From positions 210,342 through 274,341 of the forward strand of contig JAFXVX010000013.1 in NCBI GenBank assembly GCA_017534745.1: 64,000 nucleotides of DNA. The letters run 5' to 3'. The notes below the pieces were generated by a model. That model was not told where the DNA came from, made no database searches, and was given only the letters and a program-made list of their open reading frames with translations. The position numbers and the translations under genes were made by a program. Positions within the stretch are counted from its first letter, which is position 1. The number at the start of each line of letters is the position of its first letter. This document shows positions 38,361 through 46,338 of this stretch, one piece after another. This DNA comes from Bacteroidales bacterium (GTDB lineage Bacteria > Bacteroidota > Bacteroidia > Bacteroidales > UBA932).

Positions 38361-39206
38361 CTAAATAAGACTGCTGCGGGGGACGAAATCGCCGGAAGGC
38401 TGCATGGAATAGACCCTGGAGCGGAGGAAGGCGGAGAGTTCATCCAAAGAAAGATTCCCGTACTCTTCGGGAGAGATGACAGGACCGATGCCAAGGCGCA
38501 CGGTCCTGCCTTTTTTGTTGAACACTTCGTGGCAGAGACGGATCAGGCGGATCCTGTAATCCATAAGGCCCAGGCAGTAGTAGAACAAGGAATTGCGGTC
38601 GAAAAAGCGCACTGGAAGGACCGGGACGGCCGCCTTGCGGATGAGCTTCAGGGCGGCCTCCTGCCACTTCCGGTCGCGGATGCGGAAGCCGTCGCGGACA
38701 GAGAGGTCGGAGACGGCCCCGGAGGGGAAGAGCCCCAGCGGCTCCCCTTCCCGGAGGGTCGTCAGCGCCGCCCTGACTCCGCCGACGCTCTTCTGCGTCG
38801 CGGCGAGGCGCTCGCTGCCCGTCGGGTCCACTTCTATGAAGTTGACCCCGAGGGCGCGGATATGGGCGAGAACGCTGTTGACCATAAGCTTGAAACCGGG
38901 ACGCAGGTGTCCGACGAGGTCGATGAGCATCATGCCGTCGAGGTGTCCGTAGGGATGATTGCTGATGGTGATGAAAGGGCCCTCGGCAAGCGCCTTCAGG
39001 TGCTCGAAGCCGCCCACGAGGTAGTCTATGCCCACATCACGGAGGAGAGCAGCGGAAAAACCGGCGCCCTCGAGGGGAAGGCACCTGTCGTAGAGCGCGT
39101 TGACCTTATCGACGCCGGTAATCTTCATCCCGGCGCGCACGAGCCCTTCCCTGCCCTTCAGGGCGGGAACGAGGGCAGTCGCCTCTTCCGGGGTGATGAC
39201 TGGCAT
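38361..39206 (-). CDS. Lysophospholipid/glycerol acyltransferase (PlsC-like)
   Basis: 281 residues. The acyltransferase block I motif is ITISNHPYGHLDGMMLIDL, in the NHPxGxLDG form typical of a Bacteroidetes subgroup rather than NHxxxxD. Block III is LGLFPSGAVSDLSVRDGFRI, with further VPVLPVRFFDRNSLFYYCLG. It transfers an acyl group from ACP or CoA to a lyso-lipid or related acceptor at the inner membrane. Relatives with this motif include enzymes of glycine or ornithine lipid synthesis, so the exact substrate is open. It follows a CDP-alcohol phosphatidyltransferase gene by 3 bases, indicating a small lipid-synthesis operon. Confidence 0.85.
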   Translation of the reverse strand: MPVITPEEATALVPALKGREGLVRAGMKITGVDKVNALYDRCLPLEGAGFSAALLRDVGIDYLVGGFEHLKALAEGPFITISNHPYGHLDGMMLIDLVGHLRPGFKLMVNSVLAHIRALGVNFIEVDPTGSERLAATQKSVGGVRAALTTLREGEPLGLFPSGAVSDLSVRDGFRIRDRKWQEAALKLIRKAAVPVLPVRFFDRNSLFYYCLGLMDYRIRLIRLCHEVFNKKGRTVRLGIGPVISPEEYGNLSLDELSAFLRSRVYSMQPSGDFVPRSSLI

Positions 39207-39209
39207 GGG

Positions 39210-39926
39210 TCAGAATTTTTTTGGAGGATCCAGCCGGGCGAATTCGATGCCGCTCTGAATCAGGCTGACTATATATATGACGGAAAGAATCATCACGATC
39301 GCAAGACCGACGAAATCGAAGACGCCGAAAGTAAATCCGTGGCCGAAAAGCGAGAAGCTGAAGGACCACTCGCGAAGCGGGGCCGCATAGAGATAGACAG
39401 TGTTGACGATTATGACCAGGATACGGAACTCGGTGGGGCCGAGGCCGGCGTAGGTGAGGCGGAACTCGTTCTTGAGGTGGGCGTTGATGTAGACATACAT
39501 CGACAGGAGAAGGTAAGCCGAGAGGGCGAGAAGGGCGATCCTGATGTCGAAAAGCGGCGAAAGTCCGGCTCCGATTATCATCAGCGACTCGTTGATGCCG
39601 TCGATGTTGTGATCGAGGAAAAAGCCGTAAACCGGCCTCTGGGTGCCGCGGACGCGGGCGAGGGTGCCGTCCAGGGAGTCGCCGAACCAGTTGATGACAA
39701 AACCGGCGGAGGCGAGCCAGAGCCAGGCGAGATTGCGTGAGGAAAGGGCGTAGCCGGCGGCGACTACGAGGGCGCCGAAGGTCCCGACGAGAGTCAGCAT
39801 ATCCGAGTTGACCCAGCGGGGCATCCTTTCAGCCATCCACACGAGAACTTTCTTCTCAAGAAGATTGAGGAGCGAAGTCTGAATCCGGACAGACTGCGTC
39901 CTGTGATTTATTTCATTTTTGTCCAT
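39210..39926 (-). CDS. CDP-alcohol phosphatidyltransferase family protein
   Basis: 238 residues from the ATG at 39926. The family signature D-G-x2-A-R-x8-G-x3-D-x3-D is complete: DGTLARVRGTQRPVYGFF followed by LDHNID, within about residues 85-115. Several membrane segments flank it, including MLTLVGTFGALVVAAGYAL and VFDFVGLAIVMILSVIYIVS. Such enzymes condense CDP-diacylglycerol with an alcohol (inositol, glycerol phosphate or similar) in the inner membrane. The acceptor is not identifiable. It is first in a two-gene operon with the PlsC-like acyltransferase and is divergent from the GT2 gene. Confidence 0.88.
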   Translation of the reverse strand: MDKNEINHRTQSVRIQTSLLNLLEKKVLVWMAERMPRWVNSDMLTLVGTFGALVVAAGYALSSRNLAWLWLASAGFVINWFGDSLDGTLARVRGTQRPVYGFFLDHNIDGINESLMIIGAGLSPLFDIRIALLALSAYLLLSMYVYINAHLKNEFRLTYAGLGPTEFRILVIIVNTVYLYAAPLREWSFSFSLFGHGFTFGVFDFVGLAIVMILSVIYIVSLIQSGIEFARLDPPKKF

Positions 39927-39936
39927 TACAAGCGTA

Positions 39937-39971
39937 TTTGTGCACAAAATACGGATTTTTTATTATTTTTG
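39937..39971 (+). promoter_or_regulatory. Promoter of the GT2 gene
   Basis: TTTG (39937-39940), 23 bases, TATTTTTG (39964-39971). The -7 box is a perfect match; the spacing is 2-3 bases longer than usual. Confidence 0.45.
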
Positions 39972-39979
39972 TCTTCACT

Positions 39980-40705
39980 ATGGACAAGAAAATCGTCATA
40001 ATCCCGACCTACAACGAGAAGGAAAACATCAAGGACATTATCCTTGAGGTCTTTACCCTCGAGGGCCGTTATGACGTTCTCGTCATCGACGACGGCTCCC
40101 CCGACGGGACCGCCTCGATAGTCAAAAGCCTCATGGAAGAGTGGCCCGAAAGGCTGTTCCTGATTGAAAGGGAAGGCAAGCTCGGCCTCGGCACCGCGTA
40201 CCTGACGGGCTTCCGTAGGTGCCTCGAGATGGGCTACGACTACATCTTCGAGATGGACGCCGACTTCTCCCACAACCCCAAGGATCTTCCCCGCCTCTAC
40301 GCCGCCTGCGCGGAGGACGGAGCCGACCTTGCAATCGGCTCCCGCTACTGCCACGGCGTCAGCGTGGTGGACTGGCCCATCGGCCGTATAGTGATGTCCT
40401 ATTTCGCATCGGTCTATGTCCGTACCGTCCTCAGGATGAAGGTCTATGACACGACGGCAGGCTTCAAGTGCTACTCCCGCAAAGTCCTCGAGACGATGGA
40501 CCTCGACGACGTCCGTATGAAAGGCTACGGCTTCCAGATCGAGATGAAATACACAGCCTACCGGCTCGGCTTCAAAATAAAAGAAGTCCCCATCATCTTT
40601 ATTAACAGACAAAAGGGATCTTCCAAAATGAGCGGCGGCATCTTCGGCGAAGCCTTCTGGGGCGTCATGCGCCTGCGCTTCCGCCGCTTTAACCGCAAAG
40701 CGTAA
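39980..40705 (+). CDS. Polyprenol-phosphate mannosyltransferase-like GT2
   Basis: 241 residues from the ATG at 39980, giving the family start MDKKIVIIPTYNEKENIKDI; the longer frame adds 14 hydrophobic residues. GT2 landmarks are VIDDGSPDGTASIVKSLMEE, REGKLGLGTAYLTGFRRCLE and FEMDADFSHNPKDLPRL (DxD metal site). The length and the motifs, with no C-terminal membrane domain, match soluble dolichyl-phosphate-mannose synthase type enzymes, which load a sugar onto polyprenol phosphate at the inner membrane. The downstream user is unknown. Convergent with ffh with no space between. Confidence 0.88.
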   Translation: MDKKIVIIPTYNEKENIKDIILEVFTLEGRYDVLVIDDGSPDGTASIVKSLMEEWPERLFLIEREGKLGLGTAYLTGFRRCLEMGYDYIFEMDADFSHNPKDLPRLYAACAEDGADLAIGSRYCHGVSVVDWPIGRIVMSYFASVYVRTVLRMKVYDTTAGFKCYSRKVLETMDLDDVRMKGYGFQIEMKYTAYRLGFKIKEVPIIFINRQKGSSKMSGGIFGEAFWGVMRLRFRRFNRKA

Positions 40706-42022
40706 TTACCTTCGACGCATCTGCTGCATGAGAGTGCCGGTCACGGCGCCCTTCATCACCTTGCGTGTTCCTTCAAACTGCTTGAGAAGGCGATTGACTT
40801 CGGCGACAGAGGTCCCGGAGCCGTCGGCAATCCTCTTGCGGCGGCTGCCGTTGAGAGCCTCCGGATGCTCCCTCTCGTAGGGAGTCATGGAGAGAATGAT
40901 GGCCTCGGTCCCCTTGAAGGCGGAATTGTCCATATCGACATCCTTTATGGCCTTGCCGACGCCGGGGATCATCGAAGCGAGGTCCTTGATGTTTCCCATC
41001 TTTTTGACCTGCTGGATCTGGTCGTAGAAGTCCTGGAGGGTGAACTTGTCGCGGGCGAGCTTTTTCTTGAGCTCGCGCGCCTGCTTTTCGTCGAACTGCT
41101 CCTGGGCTTTCTCCACGAGGGAAACGACGTCGCCCATGCCGAGAATCCTGTCCGCAATACGCTCAGGATGAAATATATCCAGCGTCTCCGGTTTCTCGCC
41201 CGAAGAAACGAATTTGATCGGCTTCCCGACTACTGCCTTGATGGAGAGGGCCGCACCGCCTCTGGTGTCGCCGTCCATCTTGGTGAGGACAACGCCGTCG
41301 AAATCGAGGCGCTCGTTGAAGACCTTTGCGGTCTCCACGGCGTCCTGGCCTGTCATCGCATCCACGACGAAAAGCGTCTCGGACGGCTTCACCGCGCCAT
41401 GGACCGCGGCAATCTCGTCCATCAGCTCGTCATCGACCGCGAGGCGGCCGGCGGTATCGACGATGACCACCGGGATCCCCTGCTTCTTCGCCTCAGCGAC
41501 GGCATCGCGCGCGACCTTCACGGGATCCTTCTCCCCTTCCTCGGAGAACACGGGGACTCCGACAGCCTCGCCGAGCACCTTCAGCTGCTCTATCGCGGCC
41601 GGACGGAAAGTGTCGCAGGCGGCAAGAAGGACTTTCGTCCCCTTCTTGCTGCGGAGGAAGTTGGCAAGCTTGGCCGAGAAGGTCGTCTTACCGGAACCGT
41701 TGAGACCGGCAACGAGGATAACGGCCGGGCTGCCGGCGAGGTTGACGTCCGTCGAGGTACCGCCCATGAAGGCGGCAAGCTCGTCGTGGACTATCTTCAC
41801 CATCATCTGCTGCGGCTTCACCGCCGTCAGCACATTCTGGCCGAGGGCCTTCGCCTTGACCGTGTCGCAGAAATCCTTTGCGACGCGGTAGCTGACGTCG
41901 GCGTCAAGGAGGGCCTTCCGGATGTCCTTGACGGTCTCTGCTACGTTGATTTCGGTTATACGGCCTTCGCCGCGGAGTATTTTGAACGAGCGTTCAAGCC
42001 TTTCGCTTAGGTTCTCAAACAT
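40706..42022 (-). CDS. ffh: Signal recognition particle GTPase Ffh
   Basis: 438 residues, the usual length. N domain with MFENLSERLERSFKILRGEG, G domain with P-loop GLNGSGKTTFSAKLANFL, DTFRPAAIEQLK, VIVDTAGRLAVDDELM, LTKMDGDTRGGAALS, and the closing GEKPETLDIFHPERIADRIL. The M domain follows from about residue 300 (FTLQDFYDQIQQVKKMGNIK, MIPGVGKAI) and is followed by SRRKRIADGSGTSVAEVN for 4.5S RNA binding. It delivers nascent membrane proteins to the FtsY receptor. Promoter present upstream; convergent with the GT2 gene. Confidence 0.97.
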   Translation of the reverse strand: MFENLSERLERSFKILRGEGRITEINVAETVKDIRKALLDADVSYRVAKDFCDTVKAKALGQNVLTAVKPQQMMVKIVHDELAAFMGGTSTDVNLAGSPAVILVAGLNGSGKTTFSAKLANFLRSKKGTKVLLAACDTFRPAAIEQLKVLGEAVGVPVFSEEGEKDPVKVARDAVAEAKKQGIPVVIVDTAGRLAVDDELMDEIAAVHGAVKPSETLFVVDAMTGQDAVETAKVFNERLDFDGVVLTKMDGDTRGGAALSIKAVVGKPIKFVSSGEKPETLDIFHPERIADRILGMGDVVSLVEKAQEQFDEKQARELKKKLARDKFTLQDFYDQIQQVKKMGNIKDLASMIPGVGKAIKDVDMDNSAFKGTEAIILSMTPYEREHPEALNGSRRKRIADGSGTSVAEVNRLLKQFEGTRKVMKGAVTGTLMQQMRRR

Positions 42023-42043
42023 ATTAAAAAAAAATTTCGGTCA

Positions 42044-42075
42044 CAAATTTATGAATTTTTAACTGACATTACGAA
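42044..42075 (-). promoter_or_regulatory. Promoter of ffh
   Basis: Minus-strand TTCG (complement 42072-42075), 20 bases, TAAATTTG (complement 42044-42051). The -7 box is perfect and the -33 has one mismatch to TTTG. It ends 21 bases before the ffh ATG. Confidence 0.65.
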
Positions 42076-42098
42076 AAAATACATATTTTGCCGCCGCC

Positions 42099-42470
42099 AT
42101 GAAGGAGAAAAAGGGACATACAGGCGAATTCGCCATCCGGCGGGCGCTCCGGAAATACGTCCGGAAGAAGCTCTTCCTCGTGCCGAGTTCCGTCTCCGGC
42201 ACCCTCGGCAGGGAACTCGGCCTGGACAGCAAGGCGCTGCACAACTACCTGATGAGGGCAAAAGGGTGCGATGCCGCCCAATGGCGCACCGGCCTCCGGG
42301 TGGAGTGGGCGAAGCAACTGCTTATCGCCGACCCGGGCGCCCTCCTCAGCGAGATCGCCGCCCGCAGCGGCTTCAGCGACCGTTCCAACTTCTCCCGCCA
42401 GTTCCTCGCCCACACCGGCCTCACCCCCGCCAAATGGCGGGAGCAGAAAAAAACAATTGCGGAATCCTGA
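42099..42470 (+). CDS. Single-domain AraC-family transcriptional regulator
   Basis: 123 residues, only the DNA-binding part of an AraC protein. Two helix-turn-helix units are visible: GRELGLDSKALHNYLMRAKG and the conserved second one LSEIAARSGFSDRSNFSRQF followed by TGLTPAKWREQ. There is no N-terminal sensor domain. It lies immediately upstream of the exopolysaccharide locus in the same direction, and the promoter of that locus sits in its last codons, so it is a candidate regulator of the locus. It is divergent from ffh by about 76 bases. Confidence 0.85.
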   Translation: MKEKKGHTGEFAIRRALRKYVRKKLFLVPSSVSGTLGRELGLDSKALHNYLMRAKGCDAAQWRTGLRVEWAKQLLIADPGALLSEIAARSGFSDRSNFSRQFLAHTGLTPAKWREQKKTIAES

Positions 42471-42487
42471 AAAAAAAGTTAACTTTG
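42457..42487 (+). promoter_or_regulatory. Promoter of the exopolysaccharide locus (plus strand)
   Basis: TTG (42457-42459), 20 bases, TAACTTTG (42480-42487), matching the Bacteroidetes consensus. It starts inside the last codons of the AraC gene and gives a leader of about 15-17 bases before the ATG at 42510. No UpxY-like antiterminator gene is present. Confidence 0.75.
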
Positions 42488-42509
42488 ACGGCTTTATCCG
42501 CAAGTAACA

Positions 42510-43937
42510 ATGGCCCAGTATAACCGTCAAAAATCAAAGGAGTCCTGGCTGGTCAAGCTCCCGACTGCCCTTTTTGACCTCGTCATCCAGTTCGGGACGC
42601 TGTCGTTCCTCATTTTCGGGACGACGATGGTCCGTGACGAGAATATGCCCCTGTACCTCAAAGAAGGGACTTTCCTTCTTCTCGCCATAAGCTATATCTT
42701 CAGTGTCGCAATAGTCGGCATCTCCGTCAACGAAAGGGAGCGGTCCGCCGTCGGCACAATCAGCAGTGCCCTGCTGCTGAGCATCCTGTGCTGGATGTTC
42801 TTCAACGGCTCCATCGCCATCGTCTATGAAGTTAAGCTACAGGGCAAGCTCCTGGCCCTTCAGCTGGGGATCACCGCGTCCCTGACTGCCCTCTGGCACC
42901 TCCTTGCCCGCCAGATTATGGCCATAATCCGGAAGAAGGGCAAAAACAACTACCTTGTCGTCCTCGTCGGGACGGGGAAAAACATGGCCTCCCTTTACCA
43001 GTATATGATTGGTACAAAGGCAGAAAAGGGATACCAGGTAATGGGATTCTTCACCGAAAAGCCGGAAGACCCCATCCCTGAAGGAGCGATCCGCCTCGGC
43101 ACGGTGGATGGACTGGAAGGCTTTCTCGAGACATGCAAGCCGGAGGAAATCCTCTGCTCCATCAATCCCGCCCTCCACACCGAGACGGTCAACAGGATCG
43201 CTCTCCACTGCGAGCAGCAGGTCATCCGCTTCCGCTATGTCCCTGAGATGGAAGGCTATCCTCCGCGCCAGCTGGAGACCAGCCGCCTCGGCAACGTGAC
43301 CGTCATCAATCTTTACGAGGAGCCGCTCAACAATCCGGTCGCCAAAGCGACCAAGCGGGCATTCGACCTCGTCATCTCAGGACTGTTCCTCATTACGCTG
43401 TATCCCCTGGTGTGGCTGTTCTGCGCCATCGGGATAAAGATATCCTCCCCGAAAGGCCCCATTCTTTTCCGCCAGAAAAGGACAGGTTACGAAGGCAAGG
43501 AATTCGAATGCCTGAAGTTCCGCTCCATGCATCCGAACACCCAGGCCGACACGCTTCAGGCGACCAAGGAAGACAGCCGTACCTTCCGGTTCGGCCGCTT
43601 CCTCAGGCGTTCGTCGCTGGACGAGCTGCCACAGTTCATCAATGTATTCAAAGGGGATATGTCCATCATAGGCCCGAGGCCCCACATGCTTCGCCACACT
43701 GAGGTTTACTCCGAACTGATCGGCGATTATATGGTCCGCCACCTCGCCAAGCCGGGCATCACCGGCTGGGCCCAGGTCAACGGTTGCCGCGGAGAGACGA
43801 AGGAACTCTCCGAGATGAAGGACAGGGTTGAAAAAGACATCTGGTACATCGAGCACTGGTCTGTCGAGCTCGACATTTCCATATTCTTCATGACAGCCTG
43901 GCAAATCCTGACACGGAAAGGAGACAAAGCCTACTAA
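42510..43937 (+). CDS. Undecaprenyl-phosphate sugar phosphotransferase (WcaJ/CpsE type)
   Basis: 475 residues. Four N-terminal membrane segments (for example FGTLSFLIFGTTMVR and LLLAISYIFSVAIVGIS), then a Rossmann-like CoA-binding-type domain (YLVVLVGTGKNMASLYQYM), a fifth hydrophobic segment (DLVISGLFLITLYPLVWLFC), and the catalytic bacterial sugar-transferase domain: SPKGPILFRQKRTGYEGKEF, CLKFRSMHPN, RRSSLDELPQFINVFKGDMS, IIGPRPHMLRH and KPGITGWAQVNGCRGETKEL. It starts polymer synthesis by moving a sugar-1-phosphate from a UDP-sugar to undecaprenyl phosphate in the inner membrane. The gene overlaps the next by 1 base (TAATG). Confidence 0.95.
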   Translation: MAQYNRQKSKESWLVKLPTALFDLVIQFGTLSFLIFGTTMVRDENMPLYLKEGTFLLLAISYIFSVAIVGISVNERERSAVGTISSALLLSILCWMFFNGSIAIVYEVKLQGKLLALQLGITASLTALWHLLARQIMAIIRKKGKNNYLVVLVGTGKNMASLYQYMIGTKAEKGYQVMGFFTEKPEDPIPEGAIRLGTVDGLEGFLETCKPEEILCSINPALHTETVNRIALHCEQQVIRFRYVPEMEGYPPRQLETSRLGNVTVINLYEEPLNNPVAKATKRAFDLVISGLFLITLYPLVWLFCAIGIKISSPKGPILFRQKRTGYEGKEFECLKFRSMHPNTQADTLQATKEDSRTFRFGRFLRRSSLDELPQFINVFKGDMSIIGPRPHMLRHTEVYSELIGDYMVRHLAKPGITGWAQVNGCRGETKELSEMKDRVEKDIWYIEHWSVELDISIFFMTAWQILTRKGDKAY

Positions 43938-45466
43938 TGCGGAGAAGCCTCAGAATATTGTCAGGACTGATTATCTGGTGGTGCTGTCTTGCCGGCAACG
44001 CTTCCGGCAAGGGCATTTCTTCCATCAGGATCTCCAGCCAGGAGGATTTTGAACGCCTTGACACGCTGATAAAATCCTACCTGGCCGAGTCCCCCGATTC
44101 CATCGACATCACGATTGCCCCCGGCAATTATTTCTTTCACGAGGGGCACATATCGCTCTCGAACATCCAAGCGGAGAACACGTCCATCGCAATCCACGGA
44201 CAGGATGTCAGAATTTACCCTGATATGCATGAAGGCGGAAGTTTCTCTCCGGACCTTTCATTCTACCTGCCCGCCGCCGACGGAACCGGTCCCTCCCTCA
44301 TTTTCAGGAGCGACACCATCCGCCAGGCCCGTTCCCTTGTCCGGATCGTGGATAGAAAACAAAAAATCTGCCGCGTGAAAATACACGGGCAGATTTCCGA
44401 AGAGGACGTCAGAGACGGCTATATTTACATCACAGAGTGGTTCCGCGGGCGGATCTACAGGATTACGGGGGTAAAGGATGATTTCGTTTACTTCCTGGCT
44501 GACGATTTGAAGCAGAAGCGGTTCCTGTACAATGTCAACCTGGACTGGACATTCTCCCTGCAGCGCCCGAGGTACAAACTCATCCACTGCGGCGAGGCCC
44601 GGCAGGAAGACGGAGCGCTTTGCGCCGGAGCGACTAACTTCCTCTCTGTCCAGAGTTCCGTACTGGGCGGACTGAACTGCTCCGGACTGTCTTTTTATGG
44701 GAACAACTACAACCCCGCGGACCCGTGGGACGGGCTCATTTCATTCACCCTTTCGGAGGTGAGGGCCTCCTTCAGGGACTGCATGTTTTCCGGGATGAAA
44801 TCCGATTGCATCTCCATTAGGAAAAGCGACGATATCCTTATCCAGGGGTGTTCATTTTCAGGCAATTACCGTCACTGCCTGAGATCCAACATCTCAAGCA
44901 GAAGGACCCGCTTTGTCGGGAACGACGTCCATGGCTCCGGTCTCTCGGGGGACAACGTCTGCGTCGTGACCTGCAAGGGAGAGGATTTTCTTGTAAAGGA
45001 CAACACCATCTCCGACTATGGCTACGGAGCCATCTGCATCGGGCTTCACTACACGGAAGATAAAGACGGACTTGTCTCCGGACTTGTAGAAGGGAACGAA
45101 ATATTCCAGAGCGAGGAATATTTCCGGTCGGCCCCGCAGAATCTCCTGATGGATTCAGGGGCGATTTACATCGGCACGCAGAATGACGATGTCAGGATTG
45201 AGAATAATTATATCCACGACATCGGCGGGCCGACCTACAACAGGGGCATCTTTGCCGACGACGGCGCCTCTCATATCCAGATCCGTCGCAACCGGGTGGA
45301 AAACGTCAGCAATTACTACTGCATCGACATCGACCCGCGGTCAGCGTGGAAGATGAGATTCCGCAAAAACCGGAAAGTCTCCGTTTTCCACCACGACATC
45401 ACCGTCTGCGACAACACTGTCGTGGGCAGGGTGCGAATCCCCCGGTGGATTAAAACGGAAGATTAG
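43937..45466 (+). CDS. Secreted right-handed beta-helix protein (paralogue 1)
   Basis: 509 residues. Signal peptide MRRSLRILSGLIIWWCCLAG with NASGKG. After IRISSQEDFERLDTLI and APGNYFFHEGHISLSNI, typical of pectate-lyase-like parallel beta-helix proteins, the core from about residue 225 has repeating strands (FRDCMFSGMKSDCISI, LIQGCSFSGNYRHCL, FLVKDNTISDYGYGAI). The most conserved stretch is MDSGAIYIGTQNDDVRIENN followed by IFADDGASHIQIRRN. It is about a 500-residue paralogue of the protein at 55598-57106. Likely periplasmic or surface; may process or bind the polymer (lyase, epimerase or scaffold), which is an inference from fold and locus. Confidence 0.85.
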   Translation: MRRSLRILSGLIIWWCCLAGNASGKGISSIRISSQEDFERLDTLIKSYLAESPDSIDITIAPGNYFFHEGHISLSNIQAENTSIAIHGQDVRIYPDMHEGGSFSPDLSFYLPAADGTGPSLIFRSDTIRQARSLVRIVDRKQKICRVKIHGQISEEDVRDGYIYITEWFRGRIYRITGVKDDFVYFLADDLKQKRFLYNVNLDWTFSLQRPRYKLIHCGEARQEDGALCAGATNFLSVQSSVLGGLNCSGLSFYGNNYNPADPWDGLISFTLSEVRASFRDCMFSGMKSDCISIRKSDDILIQGCSFSGNYRHCLRSNISSRRTRFVGNDVHGSGLSGDNVCVVTCKGEDFLVKDNTISDYGYGAICIGLHYTEDKDGLVSGLVEGNEIFQSEEYFRSAPQNLLMDSGAIYIGTQNDDVRIENNYIHDIGGPTYNRGIFADDGASHIQIRRNRVENVSNYYCIDIDPRSAWKMRFRKNRKVSVFHHDITVCDNTVVGRVRIPRWIKTED

Positions 45467-46338
45467 CCGTTATTCCGGGCGAATCCCTCCTCGATAAGGG
45501 TCTTGGTCTGGAGGATATGCGGTTTGGTCGATGCGCCGAAAAGCACGCTTTCAATCTTCGGAAACCTTGTGACATACTCCATCGCCTCATCCGGACGCAG
45601 CGCGCCGGCCGCAAGGCATTGCATCGCCATGGGGCGGAATTCCCTGTCGGAGGTCAGATATTCTTCATATTCCGCGATGGAGCCGCTCATCCTGAATCCT
45701 ATCTTGTTGATTGATGAGCAGATAATCGGACTGCTGATGCCGACCCGCTGGCACAGGTCAACCATCCGCGGCATATTCATGGTGATAAATCCGGGCTCCG
45801 CATTATAACGGCTTCTGATGTAGTCGGCGAAATGGACGAACATCTCGTCAGTGCCAAGCCCGAGCATCAGGTCCACGATAACATTCTGAAGGAAGATGAC
45901 CGGAGTGTTCATCCCCTCGAACATTTTCATTTCGGCATCGACGAGAAGTTCCATCATGGACGGAAAGTCCTTTTTCAGAAATGCGATGCCGGCCTTGCCG
46001 GTCACGGAGAAAATATTGCCCGGCATATAAGCCTTCAATGTGCCGAGTATGCCCAGTTCGGTGATGGCATTGGCATATTTGTGCGCATACGGCATGCATG
46101 GGAAAAACTTGAAATCCGCATAACGCTCCGGATTCTTCCGCATATAGTCGCAGATGTGCGCTATGCGGTCGTGGGTCGTACACATGAACGTTTTGATGCC
46201 GCAATCCATGGCCGCATCAAGGACATCGATAATGGCTTTGTCGTCCTTGAAGCGGATGGCCTGGGCGCGGCTGCGCTCGTCAGAGAGATGATTGACGGCG
46301 AAGAACTGATTGTCTCCCAATATAACTCTGTCCATCAT
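45463..46338 (-). CDS. TIM-barrel-like protein of unknown function
   Basis: 291 residues, no signal peptide. Sequence order of strands and helices is barrel-like: MMDRVILGDNQFFAVNHLSD, GIKTFMCTTHDRIAHICDYM, FKFFPCMPYAHKYANAITEL, NTPVIFLQNVIVDLMLGLGT, PGFITMNMPRMVDLCQRVG, SPIICSSINKIGFRMSG and RFPKIESVLFGASTKPHI, the last resembling the end of aldo/keto reductases. No catalytic residue set is certain. It overlaps the Gfo/Idh oxidoreductase gene by 4 bases, so both may act on the same nucleotide-sugar intermediate. Last gene of the long minus-strand run, convergent with the beta-helix gene (4-base overlap). Confidence 0.65.
   Translation of the reverse strand: MMDRVILGDNQFFAVNHLSDERSRAQAIRFKDDKAIIDVLDAAMDCGIKTFMCTTHDRIAHICDYMRKNPERYADFKFFPCMPYAHKYANAITELGILGTLKAYMPGNIFSVTGKAGIAFLKKDFPSMMELLVDAEMKMFEGMNTPVIFLQNVIVDLMLGLGTDEMFVHFADYIRSRYNAEPGFITMNMPRMVDLCQRVGISSPIICSSINKIGFRMSGSIAEYEEYLTSDREFRPMAMQCLAAGALRPDEAMEYVTRFPKIESVLFGASTKPHILQTKTLIEEGFARNNG

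Noticed and set aside
38529-39740. Plus-strand ORF of 403 codons
   Set aside because: Covers two well-supported minus-strand genes (acyltransferase and CDP-alcohol transferase).
40865-42010. Plus-strand ORF of 381 codons
   Set aside because: Antisense to ffh, a certain gene.
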